A stretch of 55,147 bases of DNA. Origin: Epibacterium sp. Ofav1-8. Its GTDB lineage: Bacteria; Pseudomonadota; Alphaproteobacteria; Rhodobacterales; Rhodobacteraceae. Below are positions 52,205 through 55,147 of the stretch, piece by piece. Under the pieces are notes generated by a model. That model was given only the letters and a program-made list of their open reading frames with translations, did not search any database and had not been told where the DNA came from. The first letter of the stretch is position 1. Each line of letters opens with the position of its first letter. The position numbers and the translations under genes were made by a program. The stretch covers positions 1 through 55,147 of the forward strand of contig NZ_JAKRFD010000019.1 in assembly GCF_022348185.1 (NCBI RefSeq). The letters run 5' to 3'.

Positions 52205-52259
52205 TCTGCGGCAGGCCCCGGGGTCGCTCCCCGAGAGGCTGTTATGCAGAATAAAATCG

Positions 52260-52289
52260 AAACGGGTCCCCGCCGGCGGGGACCCGTTT
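52260..52289 (+). terminator. Strong Rho-independent terminator after the YjbE-like gene
   Basis: A perfect inverted repeat, aaacgggtccccgcc followed directly by ggcggggacccgttt, ending in a T run (tttttt). It lies 55 bp past the stop of the YjbE-like gene and should stop its transcript fully. Confidence 0.92.
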
Positions 52290-52418
52290 TTTGTATGTGA
52301 TTCTGTCTGTGGCCTGGGCCCGCGGGCCGGTTAACCGGGCGTGCGCCCTGTTGGGCGCGTTTTCAGAGGAAACCTGCAGGATCGGGGCAGATTGCCTGCA
52401 ACCGAAGGATCCTGCCTC

Positions 52419-53459
52419 ATGTCTCCGACCTCGCCCCAGCGTTCCGACCGTCTTGACCTGCCCTATCTGATGCCCGCGCAGGCGCAGAAACATGTGACTC
52501 ACAATGACGCGCTGCAAACGCTCGATCTGGTGGTGCAGCTGGTGCTTGAAGAACTGGCGCGCGAGACGCCGCCCGTGGCCCCCGGGCCGGGCGACATCTA
52601 TGCCATCGGCGCCAGCCCTGTCGGCGCCTGGGCCGGGCAGGGCGGGCGGCTGGCCGCCTGGAGCGATGGCGCCTGGCTGTTCTTCGATGCCGCCGAGGGC
52701 TGGCGGGCCTGGGCACGCGACAGCGCGCAACTGGTGGTGCGACAGGGCGGCAGCTGGAGCGCCGTGGAGGCCGAGGTGCGCGACCGGTTTGGTGTGGGCA
52801 CCAGCCCGGATGCGCAGAACCCGCTGGCGGTTGCCGGTCCCGCCACGCTGCTGACCCATGCAGGCGCGGGCCATCAGTTGAAGATCAACAAGGCCAGCGC
52901 CAGCGATACGGCAAGCCTGCTGTTCCAGTCCGGCTGGAGCGGCCATGCGGAGATGGGGCTGGCGGGTGAGACTGCCTTTTCCCTCAAGGTCAGCCCGGAT
53001 GGCAGCTCCTGGACTGAAGCCCTGCGCGCCGATCCTGCCAGCGGTCACCTGAGCGGGGCGGCGGTGCAGGCTTCGGCCAGCGATACCACCGCCGGGCGGC
53101 TGATGCGGGCGGACTGGGGCTATGGGCCGGGCAATCTCTTGGGGACAGTGGCGCTGTCGGGCGGGGGGCCGACCGGGGCGGTGCTGGAGCAGGGCAGCAA
53201 TGGCGATGGCGACTGGCTGCGGCTGGCCGACGGCACCCAGATCTGCTGGGCGGCGCGCAGTGCCGGCAGCAGCTGGAGCTTTCCGCAGGCTTTTGCAGCC
53301 TCTCCGCTGGTGACCGTGACCAGTCAGGAGGCGTCCGCGCGGATGGTGGCGGCCACGGGGGGCAGCGCCACTGCGGTGACACCGGTCAGTTTTGACAGTA
53401 CCGGCGCGCCCCAGCCGGGGGACAGTGTGGCCTGCCTGGCGGTGGGGCGCTGGGATTGA
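52419..53459 (+). CDS. DUF2793 domain protein
   Basis: A 346-residue protein beginning, after a short Ser/Thr stretch, with LPYLMPAQAQKHVTHNDALQ, the hallmark of DUF2793. This domain is common in alphaproteobacteria next to phage-tail or gene-transfer-agent genes and also in surface polysaccharide loci. Residues 60-120 (YAIGASPVGAWAGQGGRLAA, WLFFDAAEGWRAW) complete the domain. The C-terminal part is Ser/Gly/Thr-rich with beta-strand patterns, as in fibre or carbohydrate-binding tips. There is no signal peptide, and ATG 52419 follows gaagga. It is convergent with the wza-like gene, with 18 bp between them. Role unknown; a surface glycan-binding or fibre function is a guess. Confidence 0.75.
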   Translation: MSPTSPQRSDRLDLPYLMPAQAQKHVTHNDALQTLDLVVQLVLEELARETPPVAPGPGDIYAIGASPVGAWAGQGGRLAAWSDGAWLFFDAAEGWRAWARDSAQLVVRQGGSWSAVEAEVRDRFGVGTSPDAQNPLAVAGPATLLTHAGAGHQLKINKASASDTASLLFQSGWSGHAEMGLAGETAFSLKVSPDGSSWTEALRADPASGHLSGAAVQASASDTTAGRLMRADWGYGPGNLLGTVALSGGGPTGAVLEQGSNGDGDWLRLADGTQICWAARSAGSSWSFPQAFAASPLVTVTSQEASARMVAATGGSATAVTPVSFDSTGAPQPGDSVACLAVGRWD

Positions 53460-53477
53460 CCCGGCGGGGGCTTCGGA

Positions 53478-54596
53478 TCAGTCGACGACACCGAGACGGC
53501 TGAAGATGCCGAAGACATTGCCGAACAAGTTTGCAACTGTCAGCGCGTCATTGATCGGGCTTTCGGTGGCCATGACCAGATCGCCGGGGTTGATCTGGAA
53601 GTTGCGGGCCGAGAACAGCCCGTCGGCCGAGGTCAGATCCAGGGTGAAGATCACCCTTGTCTGGCGCGGTCCCCGGACGCCGGGCGCCACTGCGGAGGCC
53701 GGGTATTCGCGTAGGATCAGCAGCCCTTTGGGATCGGCGCGCCCGTCCTGAATACCGCCGGAGATCGACAGCGCATCCATCGCCGAGACCTCATCCTTGG
53801 TGAAGATATGCAGATCCTCGGTGCCGGTGGCCCCGAACGAGAGGAAATAGCGCGCATCCTCCTCGACAAAGACCCGGTCGCCGCCGCGCAGCAACGTGTC
53901 CTTTTGCGGATGGTTGAGCAGGCTGTCCACCGAGGTGCCATAAAGCCGCCCGCCGCGCATCAGGCGGATCTGCGGATTGTTGAGCCCGGCGGCAATGCCG
54001 CCGCCGGCGGCGATCAGCCCCATCACCGAATAATTCCGATCCGGCATCGGATAGGTGCCGGGGGTGATCACGCCGGAGACCAGATCGACCGAATTGTTGC
54101 GCCCCTCGGTCATGTCGAGTTGCAGCTGGGCGGAGGGCACGATGCTTTCCAGCTCCTGTTGCAGCTTTTCGCGCGCCAGCTCCGGAGTCATCCCGTTGAC
54201 GTTCACATCCCCCACATAGGGCAGGAAGACCGACCCGTTGGCCGCCACACGCACATCCTGCAACTGCACCATCTTCTGTCCGTTCGACGTCAAAAGAGAA
54301 CTGGTGTTGTTGTCCCAGATCTGCATCGACAGACGATCACCTGGCCGGATGATCTGGGTCTTGGGGCCCCGGCTGGCATTGATCCAGGGCAGGGTTTCCT
54401 GTTTGCCGGTGGGCGGCCAATGCGCCACGGTGGGCAGGAAAGCCCGATTGACCGTGTAGAGCGCAAAATCCGCATCCGCATCGCTGGCCGAGGCCAGTAT
54501 TTCCTCGCTGGCAGGGGCGCCGCCGGGCAGACGGGCGCAGGCAGCGGGGAGAAGGGCGGTGGCGAGGGCGGCAACCAGAAGCGGGAGTTTCAGCAT
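53478..54596 (-). CDS. wza: Polysaccharide export outer-membrane lipoprotein (Wza/KpsD-like)
   Basis: A 372-residue polysaccharide export protein that forms the outer-membrane channel for capsule. It starts with a lipoprotein signal peptide (LLVAALATALLPAAC, lipobox Cys near residue 20). The Poly_export domain spans about 75-165: IIRPGDRLSMQIWDN, then VAANGSVFLPYVGDVNVNGM and LQQELESIVPSAQLQLDM. SLBB-type beta-grasp domains follow (VSGVITPGTYPMPDRNYSVM, RLMRGGRLYGTSVDSLL). ATG 54596 is chosen by signal peptide and the aagga site; the open frame to 54899 is antisense to the epimerase. It should pair with the KpsE-like and KpsMT-like proteins encoded at 3.9-6.9 kb. It is divergent from the epimerase gene. 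Confidence 0.92.
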   Translation of the reverse strand: MLKLPLLVAALATALLPAACARLPGGAPASEEILASASDADADFALYTVNRAFLPTVAHWPPTGKQETLPWINASRGPKTQIIRPGDRLSMQIWDNNTSSLLTSNGQKMVQLQDVRVAANGSVFLPYVGDVNVNGMTPELAREKLQQELESIVPSAQLQLDMTEGRNNSVDLVSGVITPGTYPMPDRNYSVMGLIAAGGGIAAGLNNPQIRLMRGGRLYGTSVDSLLNHPQKDTLLRGGDRVFVEEDARYFLSFGATGTEDLHIFTKDEVSAMDALSISGGIQDGRADPKGLLILREYPASAVAPGVRGPRQTRVIFTLDLTSADGLFSARNFQINPGDLVMATESPINDALTVANLFGNVFGIFSRLGVVD

Positions 54597-54709
54597 GAAG
54601 TCCTTGTCCCGATGGCAGTCGGGGCGCGTTTGTGAATATGTTGCAGGCACCATACTGGTGGGGGGAGTATCGTCAATGATTGCCCCCTTGCAAACAGGAT
54701 CCAAGAGCA

Positions 54710-55147
54710 ATGACCCGCGCGCCTGTGACATTCCTGCTAACGCCCCTTGTGCTCGGGGCCACCGGCCGCATCGGGCGGGTGCTGCGGTACCGCTGGGGGG
54801 CGGAGGCGGCGCTCTGGCAGACGCGGCACCGGCAACCGGGGGCACAGTGGTGTCTGTGTGATCCGCTTGGACAGCCGGATGTGTTGGTGTCCACCGCACA
54901 GGCCGCGGGGCAGATCCTCTGCCTGGCCGGAGCCGTGCCGGGGCGCGGAGGCGATCTGGCGGACAACACCCGGCTGGCGGAAGCGGCGGTGCGGGCCGGG
55001 GCGGCGGCGGGCGCGCGGGTGGTGCTTGTGTCGTCGGCGGCGGTCTATGGCGCGGGGCAGGGGCCCTTGACGGAAGAGACCCCGCTGACCCCGGCCAATC
55101 CCTATGGCGCGGCCAAGGCCGAGATGGAGGCGCGGGCCTGCGCTTTG
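54710..55147 (+). CDS. NAD-dependent epimerase/dehydratase, N-terminal part (continues at position 1-562)
   Basis: ATG at 54710 opens with MTRAPVTFLLTPLVLGATGR, including the Rossmann GATGRIGR NAD(P)-binding loop at residues 16-23. The frame runs unbroken to the window end and, because 55021-55147 equals 1-127, continues in phase to the stop at 560-562, giving 290 residues in all. The N-terminal domain is short, with compressed strands compared with GalE, fitting the smaller WcaG/WbpV-like reductases. It is divergent from the wza-like gene, with 113 bp between the two starts, and its 3' end is coupled to the undecaprenyl-phosphate transferase. Confidence 0.85.
   Translation, partial: MTRAPVTFLLTPLVLGATGRIGRVLRYRWGAEAALWQTRHRQPGAQWCLCDPLGQPDVLVSTAQAAGQILCLAGAVPGRGGDLADNTRLAEAAVRAGAAAGARVVLVSSAAVYGAGQGPLTEETPLTPANPYGAAKAEMEARACAL
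55021..55147 (+). repeat. Terminal 127-bp duplicate of positions 1-127 (circular overlap)
   Basis: These 127 bases are identical to 1-127. A 127-base end overlap is what a de Bruijn assembler leaves on a circular contig. The repeat lies inside one gene that reads through the join, so it is an assembly feature, not a biological repeat. Confidence 0.95.

Noticed and set aside
1-55147. Conjugation, mobilisation or type I/type VI secretion machinery
   Set aside because: I looked for relaxase, VirB/VirD4, HlyB/HlyD, VgrG, Hcp and TssB/C signatures among the frames and found none; only substrates and adaptors are present.
1-55147. tRNA, rRNA or riboswitch genes
   Set aside because: No cloverleaf with conserved TTCGANTC/GGTTCG-type arms, rRNA stretch or known riboswitch core was noticed in the intergenic regions; a covariance-model search would be needed to exclude weak cases.

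Overview
The window is almost certainly one complete circular plasmid cut open by the assembler. Bases 1-127 are repeated exactly as 55021-55147, and the sugar-nucleotide epimerase gene that starts at 54710 continues in frame through the join to its stop at 562. Removing the duplicated end gives a circle of 55,020 bp. The base composition is high in G+C. The RPA-type RepA initiator next to parAB, the DUF2793 protein and the gene families present all suggest an alphaproteobacterium of the Rhodobacteraceae (Roseobacter group). I see no rRNA, tRNA, conjugation or CRISPR genes.

Replication and partition backbone (42.3-46.9 kb): repA (minus) faces parA-parB (plus). Between them lie a DnaA box, three 22-bp-spaced iterons and an AT-rich stretch. 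Downstream of parB are two palindromes on a 41-bp period that resemble the chromosomal parS site and look like the plasmid centromere.

Most of the rest makes, decorates and exports a surface polysaccharide. There is an ABC-type capsule exporter (kpsM, kpsT, kpsE, a Wza/KpsD-like lipoprotein, kpsF). There is also a YjbE/YjbF/YjbH-like set. A CapD/FlaA1-type dehydratase, an epimerase/reductase and an undecaprenyl-phosphate sugar transferase together resemble a QuiNAc-type initiating trio. A manC-ugd-epimerase operon supplies GDP-mannose, UDP-glucuronate and probably UDP-galacturonate. Between 7 and 20 kb are glycosyltransferases, a methyltransferase, two sulfotransferases and a nonulosonate (sialic-acid-like) pathway: NeuB, a NeuA-HAD fusion, a GT42 sialyltransferase and an AGE-family epimerase. 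The product may therefore be a sulfated and sialylated (or Kdn-bearing) capsule or biofilm matrix.

Three large RTX proteins (1.2-3.7, 20.1-22.3 and 22.5-24.8 kb), one a serralysin-type metalloprotease, share a related C-terminal repeat region. They should leave the cell by a type I secretion system encoded elsewhere.

Two orphan type VI secretion effector cassettes interrupt the polysaccharide genes. At 25.5-30.9 kb a DUF4123 adaptor lies opposite a protein with a hydrophobic C-terminus, which is followed by three tandem paralogous membrane proteins (likely immunity). At 35.3-38.4 kb a DUF4123 adaptor, a polymorphic toxin and a small immunity candidate are translationally coupled. Around 34.8-35.3 kb and 38.6-38.8 kb lie relics of an IS3-type transposase, a broken ParE-type toxin-antitoxin pair and a recombinase-like helix-turn-helix, which mark the second cassette as an insertion hotspot.
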